A stretch of 64,000 nt of DNA, from the NCBI GenBank assembly GCA_027307165.1, contig DAHUXM010000018.1:62001-126000 (forward strand), given 5' to 3'. Position 1 is the first letter of the stretch. Each line of letters begins with the position of its first letter. This DNA comes from Gemmatimonadota bacterium. GTDB taxonomy: Bacteria > Gemmatimonadota > Gemmatimonadetes > Gemmatimonadales > Gemmatimonadaceae. This document shows, one piece after another, positions 52,195 through 60,314 of the stretch. The notes below the pieces were generated by a model, which worked only from the letters and a program-made list of their open reading frames with translations, was not told the DNA's origin and ran no database searches. The position numbers and the translations under genes are program-made.

Positions 52195-52256
52195 GGAAAT
52201 GGGGGTCGGAGTCGTGTTTCCGCGAAGCGGAAACTACGATTCCGACCCCCATTTTC
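52195..52256. repeat. 62-bp near-perfect palindrome between nth and the gene upstream
   Basis: The outer arm (about 16 bp, GGGGGTCGGA with TCCGACCCCC plus flanking A/T pairs) and the inner stem TTTCCGC/GCGGAAA with loop GAA can form one hairpin of about 30 pairs with few wobbles and one bulge. It begins 2 bp after the stop codon of the 52259-52714 gene, so it may terminate that transcript. Length and symmetry suggest an interspersed REP-like element. Confidence 0.75.
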
Positions 52257-52258
52257 CC

Positions 52259-52714
52259 CTAGTGAGTCTCCTCGACCCCGGCCATCGCAGGCATCGTATC
52301 CACGAGCTCGTGCAGCTGCTTCACGATCAGGTCCAGCTCCTGACGGGCGCCGTCTGCATCCAGCATTCCGCCCTTCATCGAGAGCGCGATGCGATTCATG
52401 TACTTCACCTTGTCCAACATCTGCTCCGTCGCACGCCTCAGCTGCAGATACTTGCGCTTCTCGGCGCGGGCTCGATAAAAACGGCGCAGGAGATCGTCGG
52501 TGGTGAATCGCTCTGAGAGCTGGATCGCCTCTTCGATCGTGCGGCCCGGAATTCCACCGTGGTCCGGGAGCGGCTTGTCGCCGACGGCCGGACCGCTGAA
52601 CCACAGACGCCCGATGTGCTCGAGTCCGTCGTAGGAGAAACGAACCATGACGTCGCAGAGTGCTCCGTCAGCGTCGATGGTGGCGAGATGGTGCTCGGCG
52701 CGAAAATCAGTCAT
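52259..52714 (-). CDS. Unknown protein with helical C-terminal half
   Basis: 151 residues, no family recognised. The N-terminal half is beta-like (HHLATIDADGALCDVMVRFSYDGLEHIGRLWF). The C-terminal half is charged and helical (TTDDLLRRFYRARAEKRKYL...LDKVKYMNRIALSMK). The hydrolase stop upstream abuts its start directly (TGA-ATG), so the genes are probably cotranscribed. Confidence 0.65.
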   Translation of the reverse strand: MTDFRAEHHLATIDADGALCDVMVRFSYDGLEHIGRLWFSGPAVGDKPLPDHGGIPGRTIEEAIQLSERFTTDDLLRRFYRARAEKRKYLQLRRATEQMLDKVKYMNRIALSMKGGMLDADGARQELDLIVKQLHELVDTMPAMAGVEETH

Positions 52715-53608
52715 TCACCCGGAAGCTGCGGCGTCGGTTGACGCGAGGAACGGATCGATCGCTTCCCAGAGCTGCTCGGGACGCTCGACATATGGAACGT
52801 GGCCACATCGATCCAGAAAGACAGGTTCGGTCTTGAGAGCGCGAGCCACGTCGATTGAAGACGCAGGTGGAATCGGATCGTCACGACCATGAACGATGCG
52901 AGCCATCACCTGCAAGCGCCCGATGTCCGGCCGAAGGTCGAAATCGCCGAGACTGTCCCAGGTCGACTGCTGCACGCGGCCGACCACACGGAACGGTGTG
53001 AGGTTGCGAGCGTTGGCCGGATCGTAGAAATAGCCCGCGACCCCGAGCTCGAATATTCTCTGGCGATATGCATCCGGATCCCTCTCGCGCAAATCTGACG
53101 CCATGAGAATTGCGCGCTCGTCCGCAATGGCCGGCGCATTCCCCCGCGCGCGGAGATTCGCGTCGAATTCAGCACGATATTCACTCGTCACCGGCGCAGG
53201 ACTGATGAGAACGAGGCGAGCCGGCTTCGGGAGCGAAGCGTGCTGGGACTGGGCGATGGCATATAGCAGCGCAAGCATTCCTCCCCAGGAATAGCCAAGA
53301 ACGGACGGAGACGCAATATCATATTCCTGGCATACAGCCGCGAGGTCCGCGACATGGTCCCGCCAACCAATCGGGCTGTTGTCCGACGCCCTCGATTGGC
53401 CGCCGCCACGCTGATCGTAGAGCAGCAGATCGTACTTCGCGGCCAGATGCAGCATCTGCGGGAGGAGATACCGGTGATCGGCGCCGGGTCCCCCGTGAAG
53501 AAGGATCAGAACCGGCCGGCCCGGTTCACCGTATCGCGCCCAGTAAAGCGGAACGGCGGTGGTACTGGTAAAGCCGGAATCTCTGGGCGCAGGGATCGGG
53601 AGAGGCAC
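52715..53608 (-). CDS. Alpha/beta-fold hydrolase, proline-iminopeptidase-like
   Basis: 297 residues. Oxyanion-hole HGGPG, YDQRGGGQS and nucleophile elbow GYSWGGM are those of the S33 proline iminopeptidase group. The acid is in VHGRDDPIP and the His in DRCGHVPYVERP. No signal peptide. It would cleave N-terminal proline or act as an esterase; the substrate is not decidable. The start is about 350 bp from the divergent PEP-CTERM gene. Confidence 0.88.
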   Translation of the reverse strand: MPLPIPAPRDSGFTSTTAVPLYWARYGEPGRPVLILLHGGPGADHRYLLPQMLHLAAKYDLLLYDQRGGGQSRASDNSPIGWRDHVADLAAVCQEYDIASPSVLGYSWGGMLALLYAIAQSQHASLPKPARLVLISPAPVTSEYRAEFDANLRARGNAPAIADERAILMASDLRERDPDAYRQRIFELGVAGYFYDPANARNLTPFRVVGRVQQSTWDSLGDFDLRPDIGRLQVMARIVHGRDDPIPPASSIDVARALKTEPVFLDRCGHVPYVERPEQLWEAIDPFLASTDAAASG

Positions 53609-53840
53609 GATCCAAATTTAATCTCGCCCCCCACCGTCTTTGCCTGTTGCTTACAAACCACAGTGTGTAGCGCCGGTAAGTCAAATACGTACGGTCATCC
53701 ACAACTTCCGCATCGGTAAATATTTCAGGTCGCTCTAAGTCGTTGCAGCCCAACACGTTGTACTTGTCACAAAATTCCGAGTAAAACGGCATCCGCAATG
53801 CTACACAAATGATTGCGAGAAGGACCTGATCCTTATGGTA
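53609..53840. other. AT-richer gap between the hydrolase and the PEP-CTERM leader
   Basis: About 230 bp of clearly more A/T-rich sequence than its surroundings, presumably holding the promoters of both divergent genes. A minus-strand open frame at 53526-53798 crosses it but reads antisense into the hydrolase gene, so I do not call it. Confidence 0.5.
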
Positions 53841-53941
53841 CTTCGTTGCCCGTTACTGGCCACTGCTCCCAATGGATCTGTGCGAGTCACGCAACGGGAG
53901 AGACATCCCCGGGCCTCCCTGGCTTGGGGCACTTTTTTTTT
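53841..53941 (+). promoter_or_regulatory. Attenuator-like leader upstream of the PEP-CTERM gene
   Basis: Two mutually exclusive pairings can be drawn. CGTTGC at 53844-53849 with GCAACG at 53891-53896 competes with CCCGTT at 53849-53854 with AACGGG at 53893-53898. These are followed by an intrinsic-terminator hairpin at 53907-53929 (CCCCGGGCC, loop TCCCT, GGCTTGGGG, nine pairs with two G-U) and nine T at 53933-53941. The T-run ends directly before the ribosome-binding site GGAG at 53942. A terminator inside a 5' leader implies control by attenuation or a riboswitch. The ligand or factor is unknown. Confidence 0.6.
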
Positions 53942-53953
53942 GGAGACAGCTTC

Positions 53954-54613
53954 GTGAATAATCGGGTTACTTCGCTCGTCGCAGCAGCGGTTGCCGTTAC
54001 GCTAGCCGGCGCTGGCACCGGTAACGCCCAGGCCGTCACCCCTGCCGGCACCTTCGGGAGCCTCCCAGTGGCCACTTTCGGTGGTACTGGAATCCCGAAC
54101 AACGCAGTCATGACCGGAGGAGTGAACGGCGCCACGATAGGCCTTACGGCGACGCCACGCTATTCCGCTCCGGCCGTTACCAACGACGGGGCGGGTACGT
54201 TTTTCGCCGCCGCCGGCCCCAGCGCCACAAATTCAGCATATGCAGGCTGGAACTTCGACTTCTATGTCGATGCCGGAAGTTCCAACAGTTTGTTCAAGCT
54301 GTTCGTGGACCGGAATCCCGCACCGGGCACCGATCAGTGGTCGATGCAGCAGATTCCCCTCGGGACCTATCAGGACTCCTGGAACGAGGGCATGTCGTTT
54401 CTGAGCGGCCCGTTCGATCCTAATGCAGGTGGCGAATACTCGTTCCTGCTCGTCCAGTACACGCCGACCGGCCCCTACGGATACGCTGAACAGGCCCGCG
54501 TTGCAATGAACGTGGACGTCACAACTACACCGGAGCCATCCTCACTCGCGCTTCTGGGCACGGGCTTCGTTGGCGTTGCAGGCTTCGTCAAACGTCGCGT
54601 CAAGCGGGTGTAA
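53954..54613 (+). CDS. Exported PEP-CTERM sorting-domain protein
   Basis: 219 residues from the GTG at 53954, with GGAG 8 nt upstream. The signal peptide ends GTGNA before Gln. The middle is Gly/Thr/Asn-rich and beta-like (a 170-residue domain with no known family). The C-terminus is a full PEP-CTERM signal: TTPEPSSLALLGTGFVG, a hydrophobic segment and the basic end KRRVKRV. Such tails are cut by exosortase EpsH/XrtA, usually in exopolysaccharide producers. No exosortase is in the window. A strong terminator follows. Confidence 0.88.
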   Translation: MNNRVTSLVAAAVAVTLAGAGTGNAQAVTPAGTFGSLPVATFGGTGIPNNAVMTGGVNGATIGLTATPRYSAPAVTNDGAGTFFAAAGPSATNSAYAGWNFDFYVDAGSSNSLFKLFVDRNPAPGTDQWSMQQIPLGTYQDSWNEGMSFLSGPFDPNAGGEYSFLLVQYTPTGPYGYAEQARVAMNVDVTTTPEPSSLALLGTGFVGVAGFVKRRVKRV

Positions 54614-54632
54614 TCGCGGCTGTTCCAATAAG

Positions 54633-54672
54633 AAAGCACCGCAATCCTGTCATGGGGTTGCGGTGCTTTTTG
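54633..54672 (+). terminator. Rho-independent terminator of the PEP-CTERM gene
   Basis: 12-bp stem (AAAGCACCGCAA with TTGCGGTGCTTT), continuing inside by a T-G and two C-G pairs, ending in TTTTT. It lies 20 bp after the stop. It is the only hairpin at a convergent junction here with a proper T-tract. Confidence 0.9.
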
Positions 54673-54719
54673 GTTTCATGGAGGCGAGTAGTCCGCGGCG
54701 ACTTTCGCCCTTCCCTATG

Positions 54720-55787
54720 TCATCGCGCGGTGAAATCCGTCTTCGGTGTAACCGAGCGACAGGTCTCCGCGATCAGCTCGGCGACGTTATTCACGTCGTT
54801 GAGCGATATCATCTCGCTCGGCGAGTGCATGTAGCGATTCGGGATCGATACGAGGCCGGTTGCAACACCCTCGCGAGCGATGTGGATCGCATCGGCATCG
54901 GTTCCCGTGTCGCGGCCAGCGGCATGCACGCTGAATGGAATCTTCTTTTTCTCGGCGACGTCGCGAAGCAGTCCGAACACCACGGGCGACACCACTGCGC
55001 CGCGCGTGAGAACCGGACCGCCATCCAGCTTCGCCTCACCGTGTTCCTTCTTCTCGATATTGGGATGGTCGATCGCGAACGTGACGTCGACTACGATCGC
55101 CATCTGCGGCCGCAGCGCAGCAGCGCCAACGAGCGCGCCTCCCCCGCGATAGGCAATCTCTTCCTGGGCGGTCGCGACGGCGACTACCTTTGCCTTGCCG
55201 GGCTTCTGGGCGTAGCGCCTGAGCGCCTCGAGAACTGTGAACGCACCAATGCGGTTGTCGATCGAGCGCGACGCGATGCGCGAATTTGGCAGCTCGATTG
55301 CCCGCGCATCGATAACACCAGGATCGCCGACCGAGAGCATCGTCAGACATTCCTTCTTGTCACGCGCTCCGACGTCCACCCACAGATCGCGCATCCGTGC
55401 GCCCTTCTCGCGATCCTCGGGGCGGATGATGTGGATCGGGATCTTCCCCACGACACCGATTACGTCGCCATGGCGCCCGCTGAATCGAATGCGCTGCCCC
55501 ACGAGAACCTGTGGATCCCAGCCGCCGATCGGAGCGATGTAGGCGTATCCATCGTCATCGACATACGTGACGATGACGCCGATCTCGTCGATGTGGCCGG
55601 CAAGCATGATCGTCGGCGACCCGGATGGGTTCACGACAGCCATTGAATTGCCGGAAACGTCGGCCGTCACCTCAGCGAACCTGGAAGCCTCGGCGCGCCA
55701 GACCTTGGCGGGCGCTCCTTCAAAGCCCGAAGGGCCGGGAGTGTCAAGAAGCTGCTTGAGAAACTCGATCGATTTTGGTGTAAACAT
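54720..55787 (-). CDS. M42-family glutamyl aminopeptidase (PepA/FrvX type)
   Basis: 355 residues from the ATG at 55787; a GTG at 55805 is the alternative. Dinuclear zinc aminopeptidase that forms large tetrahedral cytoplasmic complexes. Metal ligands are seen in LAGHIDEIG, SRSIDNRIGAF, TAQEEIAYRGG (catalytic Glu pair), VVDVTFAIDHPN and YMHSPSEM. No signal peptide. Confidence 0.93.
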   Translation of the reverse strand: MFTPKSIEFLKQLLDTPGPSGFEGAPAKVWRAEASRFAEVTADVSGNSMAVVNPSGSPTIMLAGHIDEIGVIVTYVDDDGYAYIAPIGGWDPQVLVGQRIRFSGRHGDVIGVVGKIPIHIIRPEDREKGARMRDLWVDVGARDKKECLTMLSVGDPGVIDARAIELPNSRIASRSIDNRIGAFTVLEALRRYAQKPGKAKVVAVATAQEEIAYRGGGALVGAAALRPQMAIVVDVTFAIDHPNIEKKEHGEAKLDGGPVLTRGAVVSPVVFGLLRDVAEKKKIPFSVHAAGRDTGTDADAIHIAREGVATGLVSIPNRYMHSPSEMISLNDVNNVAELIAETCRSVTPKTDFTAR

Positions 55788-55934
55788 GGTCGGATAATTT
55801 ACCACGCCCCGGCCGCAGAGAGCGATCGGGGCGTGTTGGTCGATGGCGTGTCCATCCTTGAAAGATCGGCAGCTGGAGCCACAGTCTCAAAAGATGGTGC
55901 ACTCAAATGTTTGCAACGACCGGTCCATCGCCCG

Positions 55935-57098
55935 CTAGCGAAGCACCGCCTTTGCTATCGTCTGCAGCTGCATGTTGGAGGTGCCTTCGTAGATGGTGCC
56001 GATCTTGGCGTCACGGAAAAACTTCTCGACCGGATAGTCGGTCGTGTACCCGTAACCACCAAACAACTCGACGCAAAGCGACGTGACGCGCCCGCAAACC
56101 TGGGATGAGTACAGTTTCGCCATCGCGCCCTCTCGTGCGATGTCCTTGCCGGCGTCCTTGAGGCGCGTCGCGTTGTACACCATGAGGCGGGCCGCTTCGA
56201 TTTCCGTCGCCGCCTGCGCCACCTGAAACTGGATAGCCTGCATCTCGGCCAGCGGCTTGCCGAACTGCTGGCGCTCCTTGATGTAGGCAATCGCAGCATC
56301 GAGCGCGCCTTGCGCAACGCCGATCATCTGAGCGCCGATCCCGATGCGGCCCTCGTTGAGCGTCTCGATCGCGATCTTGTATCCCTGTCCAGCGGGGCCA
56401 AGCACGTTGGCGGCCGGAACTTCGCAGTTGTCGAGCAGCAATTCGACAGTGGAGGAGGCGCGAATGCCGAGCTTGTCCTCCTTCTTGCCCACCCCGAATC
56501 CGGGAAAATCGCGCTCGATGATGAACGCGGTGATTCCCTTGTAGCCGGCGCTCGGATCGACATTGGCAAACACGACATACAGGCCCGCCTCAGCGCCGTT
56601 GGTGATCCACAGCTTACGGCCGTTGAGCACATACGAATCGCCGCGCTTCTCGGCGCGAGTCGCAAGCGCGAATGCATCGGAGCCGGATCCGGCTTCGGAG
56701 AGGGCGTAGGAGCCGAGCGTGCCGCTGGTGAGCATGCCGAGATATCTGACCTTCTGTTCTTCGGTGCCGTAGCGTGCGATGGGGTAGTTGACCAGCGTGT
56801 TCTGCACGTCGCAGACGATTGCAGCGGACGCGTCGACCTTTGACAGCTCTTCGACAGCCAGCGTGACCATCATTAGCGCACCGCCTGATCCGCCGTACTT
56901 TTCATCGACCTCGATTCCCATCAGGCCCAGGTCGAAGTATTGCGGGATGAGAGCGGGATCCATTTTTCCGGCCTTCTCCATGGCCTTGACGCGTGGCGCG
57001 ACTTCGGTGGCGGCAAATGCGGCCACCGCATCGCGGAACATCAGCTCGTCCTCGGATAACATCGTGAGTGCTGGACGGATATCTTGCATTGTCGGCAT
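55935..57098 (-). CDS. Acyl-CoA dehydrogenase
   Basis: 387 residues, normal length. FAD-dependent alpha,beta-dehydrogenation of acyl-CoA in beta-oxidation or amino-acid catabolism. Signatures are YALSEAGSGSDAFALATRAE, LWITNGAEAGLYVVFA and ELFGGYGYTTDYPVEKFFRDAKIGTIYEGTSNMQ, where the Glu of YEGTSN is the catalytic base of short/branched-chain types. It is divergent from the two-component genes, with a 127-bp gap containing overlapping TATACT/TATAGT boxes (about 57157-57167). Confidence 0.95.
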   Translation of the reverse strand: MPTMQDIRPALTMLSEDELMFRDAVAAFAATEVAPRVKAMEKAGKMDPALIPQYFDLGLMGIEVDEKYGGSGGALMMVTLAVEELSKVDASAAIVCDVQNTLVNYPIARYGTEEQKVRYLGMLTSGTLGSYALSEAGSGSDAFALATRAEKRGDSYVLNGRKLWITNGAEAGLYVVFANVDPSAGYKGITAFIIERDFPGFGVGKKEDKLGIRASSTVELLLDNCEVPAANVLGPAGQGYKIAIETLNEGRIGIGAQMIGVAQGALDAAIAYIKERQQFGKPLAEMQAIQFQVAQAATEIEAARLMVYNATRLKDAGKDIAREGAMAKLYSSQVCGRVTSLCVELFGGYGYTTDYPVEKFFRDAKIGTIYEGTSNMQLQTIAKAVLR

Positions 57099-57156
57099 CT
57101 TCGGGCAATGAGTACGGGTGGTTCAGGCGCGATTCCGGTATCTGGGGAAACGAGCC

Positions 57157-57167
57157 AGTATAGTATA
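57157..57167. promoter_or_regulatory. Overlapping TATA-like -10 boxes in the divergent dehydrogenase / response-regulator gap
   Basis: The repeat AGTATAGTATA reads TATAGT on the plus strand and TATACT twice on the minus strand. It is the most AT-rich spot of the gap and a plausible -10 for one or both directions. No clear -35 was found. Confidence 0.35.
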
Positions 57168-57225
57168 GGTGAAAGTCCGGTCGTCCGCGACGGTATTCCG
57201 CGGCCCTTACCGCAGCCGAGATCAC

Positions 57226-57894
57226 ATGCGTGTCCTTCTCGTAGAAGATGATCCAGAGCTTTCCTCCGTCATTACGGACGGCCTGCGCAACGATCACATA
57301 GAGGTCAACGCGGCGCAGGATTTTGCGACGGGCCGCGAGCGGGCCCTGCTCGGGACCTTCGACGTCATCGTGCTGGACGTGCTCCTTCCGGGCGGAACGG
57401 GGTTCGATCTCTGCCGCATCGTTCGGGAGCGAGGAATAGCGACCCCGATCCTGATGCTCACCGCCCGTGACGCTGTCGAAGATCGCGTGCGTGGTCTCGA
57501 ATCCGGCGCCGACGACTATCTGACGAAACCATTCGCGTTCATGGAGCTCACGGCGCGGATCAAGGCACTCGCGCGACGCCGTCCGGCCATCGCTCCGGAA
57601 CACTACGACGTCGCCGATCTCCACGTCGATATACCAACGCGCGAAGTGACTCGCAGAGGCGTGAAGATCCTACTGACGGCGAAAGAATTCTCGCTGCTCG
57701 AGTTTCTCGTGCAGAACGCCGGCAACGTGGTGACGCGCAGTGCGATAACGGCGCACGTGTGGGACGACAATCACGATCCGTTCACGAACGTGCTGGAAGT
57801 GCTGGTGCGGAGACTCCGGCGCAAGATCGACGACGGCTTCGAGCCCAAGCTGATACAAACGCTCCGAGGCGCGGGTTACAGGCTGGGCGTTTGA
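57226..57894 (+). CDS. OmpR/PhoB-family response regulator
   Basis: 222 residues from the ATG at 57226. The receiver domain (residues 1-115) has acidic DD at 8-9, phospho-acceptor Asp51 in VLDVLLPGG and Lys in YLTKPFA. The winged-helix DNA-binding domain (about 130-222) has AKEFSLLEFLVQNAGNVVTR and the C-terminal IQTLRGAGYRL. It is paired by a 4-bp overlap with the kinase gene. Confidence 0.95.
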   Translation: MRVLLVEDDPELSSVITDGLRNDHIEVNAAQDFATGRERALLGTFDVIVLDVLLPGGTGFDLCRIVRERGIATPILMLTARDAVEDRVRGLESGADDYLTKPFAFMELTARIKALARRRPAIAPEHYDVADLHVDIPTREVTRRGVKILLTAKEFSLLEFLVQNAGNVVTRSAITAHVWDDNHDPFTNVLEVLVRRLRRKIDDGFEPKLIQTLRGAGYRLGV

Positions 57895-59174
57895 CGGACA
57901 ATCTCGCACGCCTTCGCAGGCGTCTCACGATATGGTACGCCTTGACGCTCGGCACCATCGTCGTGCTGCTGGGGGCCGGTCTGTTCATCGCCATACGCTC
58001 GCAGATCTCATCGCAGCTGAATGCGTCACTCGCGATGGCATCCGAAGCAATTCAGCGCGCCACGAGCATCCGTGAAGCGGAGCAGGCGTCGGCGTCCGGC
58101 GCTGTAATGGACGCTGTCGGCGAGCTTCGCATTCCCGACCGAGACCTGTATCTCTTCGACCACAACGCGAGGCCGTTGGTTCCGTCCACCGCGCCGACGG
58201 CGATCACCAATGCCGCGCGAACCGCATTGCAGGATTCGACTGCCCTGCTCACGCTGTACCCTCCCAACGATCATGTCCTCCGAGTGTCCGCGAAGCGGTT
58301 CCGTTCGCGCGGCGGAAACGTCTACGTTTCGGTTGCGGTCGCCGATCAGCTCGAGCTGGAGGACCAGTACGCCAACCTCATCCTCGCATTCGGCGCGGCC
58401 GCGCTCGGCGCACTCGTATTATTTGCCGCCGGCGGCTCATTCCTTACACGAAAATCGATCGAGCCGGTAGAGCGTACGATGAACTACATGCGGCGGTTCA
58501 TGGCCGATGCCGCGCACGAGCTGCGCACGCCGCTGGCAGTGGTCCGCAGCCGCGCCGAGGTCGCGCTCGCTTCCGGGGACGACAGTGGCCGGGAGCGCGA
58601 GGCACTGGTTGCCATCGAGCGCGAGGCCACCCGGCTTGGCAAGATCGTGGAGGACCTGCTGCTCCTCGCGCGGTCCGACGCCGGCGGCTGGCCCGTCACG
58701 ATGAAGCGGATATTTCTGGACGACGTGGTATCCGATGCGGTGAGCGCCGCCAGCGCGCTGGCATCGCGCAGCGGCGTCAGCCTGTCTCTGGATGCGTTCG
58801 AGGAAGCCTCGATAGACGGCGACGAAGCGCTGGTGCGCCAGCTGACGATGATCCTCCTCGACAACGCCATCAAGTTCACGCCATCGGGCGGATCGGTGAC
58901 GGTGTCGGTCAACAGCTCGCCCCAGGGACCGCTGCTCGCAGTTGCCGATTCCGGAACCGGGATTCCCAGCGACCAGATGACGCACATTTTCGAGCGGTTC
59001 TATCGGGGCGATGCGGCGCGCGCGCGCGGTGACGGAGCGGGGCTTGGGCTGTCGATCGGCCAGTGGATTGCGGAGGTCCATCACGCACGCATCACGTTCC
59101 GGTCCGAACCTGGCAACGGCACGGTCGCCGAAGTCCGATTCCCCGCGCCACCGCGGGGCAGGACGCCTGAGTAA
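57891..59174 (+). CDS. Sensor histidine kinase
   Basis: 427 residues from a TTG at 57891 overlapping the regulator stop (TTGA). Two helices (about 13-36 and 162-183) flank a periplasmic sensor of about 125 residues. The dimerisation box MADAAHELRTPLAVV holds the phospho-acceptor His209. The ATPase domain has the N box LLDNAIKFTPSGG, G1 DSGTGIP, the F box FERFYRGD and G2 GAGLGLSI. The signal is unknown. The periplasmic part contains no recognised domain. Confidence 0.93.
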   Translation: MTDNLARLRRRLTIWYALTLGTIVVLLGAGLFIAIRSQISSQLNASLAMASEAIQRATSIREAEQASASGAVMDAVGELRIPDRDLYLFDHNARPLVPSTAPTAITNAARTALQDSTALLTLYPPNDHVLRVSAKRFRSRGGNVYVSVAVADQLELEDQYANLILAFGAAALGALVLFAAGGSFLTRKSIEPVERTMNYMRRFMADAAHELRTPLAVVRSRAEVALASGDDSGREREALVAIEREATRLGKIVEDLLLLARSDAGGWPVTMKRIFLDDVVSDAVSAASALASRSGVSLSLDAFEEASIDGDEALVRQLTMILLDNAIKFTPSGGSVTVSVNSSPQGPLLAVADSGTGIPSDQMTHIFERFYRGDAARARGDGAGLGLSIGQWIAEVHHARITFRSEPGNGTVAEVRFPAPPRGRTPE

Positions 59175-59202
59175 TCGGCACCGGTTTGATTATGATTTGA
59201 AG

Positions 59203-60270
59203 ATGCAAAACCCTTTTCAAGAGGCTCTCGTGTTCGCACGCTTTCTCTCGCTCGCCACGCTGGCGTTCGGGTCGGCCCTGGTAGCGGCGCCGCTTTGCGC
59301 ACAAACGGCGACAAGCGGATTTCATGTTACGCGTCGCATTGCTGTTGCCGGAGAGGGTGGATGGGACTACGTCACGTTCGACACTGCGCGCAGCAGATTA
59401 TTCATCTCGCGCTCCACGCGCGTGCAGGTGGTCGACGCAAATTCCGGCCAGCTCATCGCCGAGATTCCGAACACCGGTGGCGTGCATGGGATCGCCCTCG
59501 CCTACGGGCTCGGCAAGGGGTACACGAGCAACGGTCGTGACACGACGGTGACGGTATTCGATTTCGTGACGCTCGCACCCAAAAAGGTGATCCGCGTTAC
59601 GGGAGCAAATCCTGACGGAATTCTTTACGATTCCGTTACCAACCGCGTATTCACATTCAATGGCCGCGGCCAGAACACGACGGCGATCGACGCTGTTGGC
59701 GATTCAGTCGTCGGCACGCTCGCATTGGGCGGCAAGCCCGAAGCCGCCGTTTCAGACGGTGCAGGTCACATCTTCGTCAACATCGAGGACAAGAGCACCA
59801 TAGTCGAGTTCGACGCGACGAAGCTCACCGTGCTTCATACATATCCGATTGCTCCTTGCGAGGAGCCGAGCGGATTGGCGATGGATCAGGCGCATCACCT
59901 GCTCTTCGCCGGATGTGGCAACAAGATGATGGGCATCATCGACTCCAACACGGGCCAGGTCGTGGCGACTCCGCCGACAGACGGCGGTACCGATGCCAAC
60001 GCCTTCGATCCGGTGACGGGAACCGCATTCAGCTCGAACGGCGCTGGAACACTCACGCTCGTGACGCAGCCCACGCCTGGCAAATTCACTAGCGAGAACG
60101 TTCCGACCGAGCGAGGGGCGCGCACGATGGCACTGGATCCCAAGACGCACCGGGTCTATCTCATCACGGCCAGCTTCAACCTGGCGCCGGCTCCCAGCGC
60201 AGCGCAGCCACGTACGCGGCCGAGCATGGTGCCGGGTTCATTTGTCGTACTGGTGGTCGGAAAGGAGTGA
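59203..60270 (+). CDS. Exported YncE-like beta-propeller protein
   Basis: 355 residues from the ATG at 59203; a GTG at 59230 with AGAGG upstream is the alternative. The signal peptide ends PLCA before Gln. Repeated blade elements (SRLFISRSTRVQVVDANSGQ, GVHGIALAYGLGKGYTSNG, PDGILYDSVTNRVFTFNG, FDPVTGTAFSSNGAGTLT) make a seven-bladed propeller. Such proteins are periplasmic and their binding partners are mostly unknown. It follows the kinase gene by 28 bp. Confidence 0.85.
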   Translation: MQNPFQEALVFARFLSLATLAFGSALVAAPLCAQTATSGFHVTRRIAVAGEGGWDYVTFDTARSRLFISRSTRVQVVDANSGQLIAEIPNTGGVHGIALAYGLGKGYTSNGRDTTVTVFDFVTLAPKKVIRVTGANPDGILYDSVTNRVFTFNGRGQNTTAIDAVGDSVVGTLALGGKPEAAVSDGAGHIFVNIEDKSTIVEFDATKLTVLHTYPIAPCEEPSGLAMDQAHHLLFAGCGNKMMGIIDSNTGQVVATPPTDGGTDANAFDPVTGTAFSSNGAGTLTLVTQPTPGKFTSENVPTERGARTMALDPKTHRVYLITASFNLAPAPSAAQPRTRPSMVPGSFVVLVVGKE

Positions 60271-60279
60271 CCTCGCGAG

Positions 60280-60314
60280 GCCGGTCGCCGCGTCAACTCG
60301 CGACGGCGACCGGC
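60280..60314. terminator. Hairpin at the YncE-like / homocysteine methyltransferase convergent junction
   Basis: Perfect 11-bp stem (GCCGGTCGCCG with CGGCGACCGGC), 13-nt loop. It begins 10 bp after the YncE-like stop and runs into the last codons of the convergent gene, whose stop is at 60293. No T-tract. Confidence 0.6.

Noticed and set aside
52175..52252. N-terminal extension of nth
   Set aside because: Encoded entirely by the palindromic repeat and flank; orthologue-like sequence starts at 52174.
53526..53798. Minus-strand ORF (90 aa) in the AT-rich gap
   Set aside because: Its second half is antisense/out-of-frame sequence of the hydrolase gene; no family and no clear RBS.
53841..53941. 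c-di-GMP-I riboswitch
   Set aside because: Lacks the conserved GGCAAACC and GACGCAAAGCC-type core; only a short ACGCAA is present.
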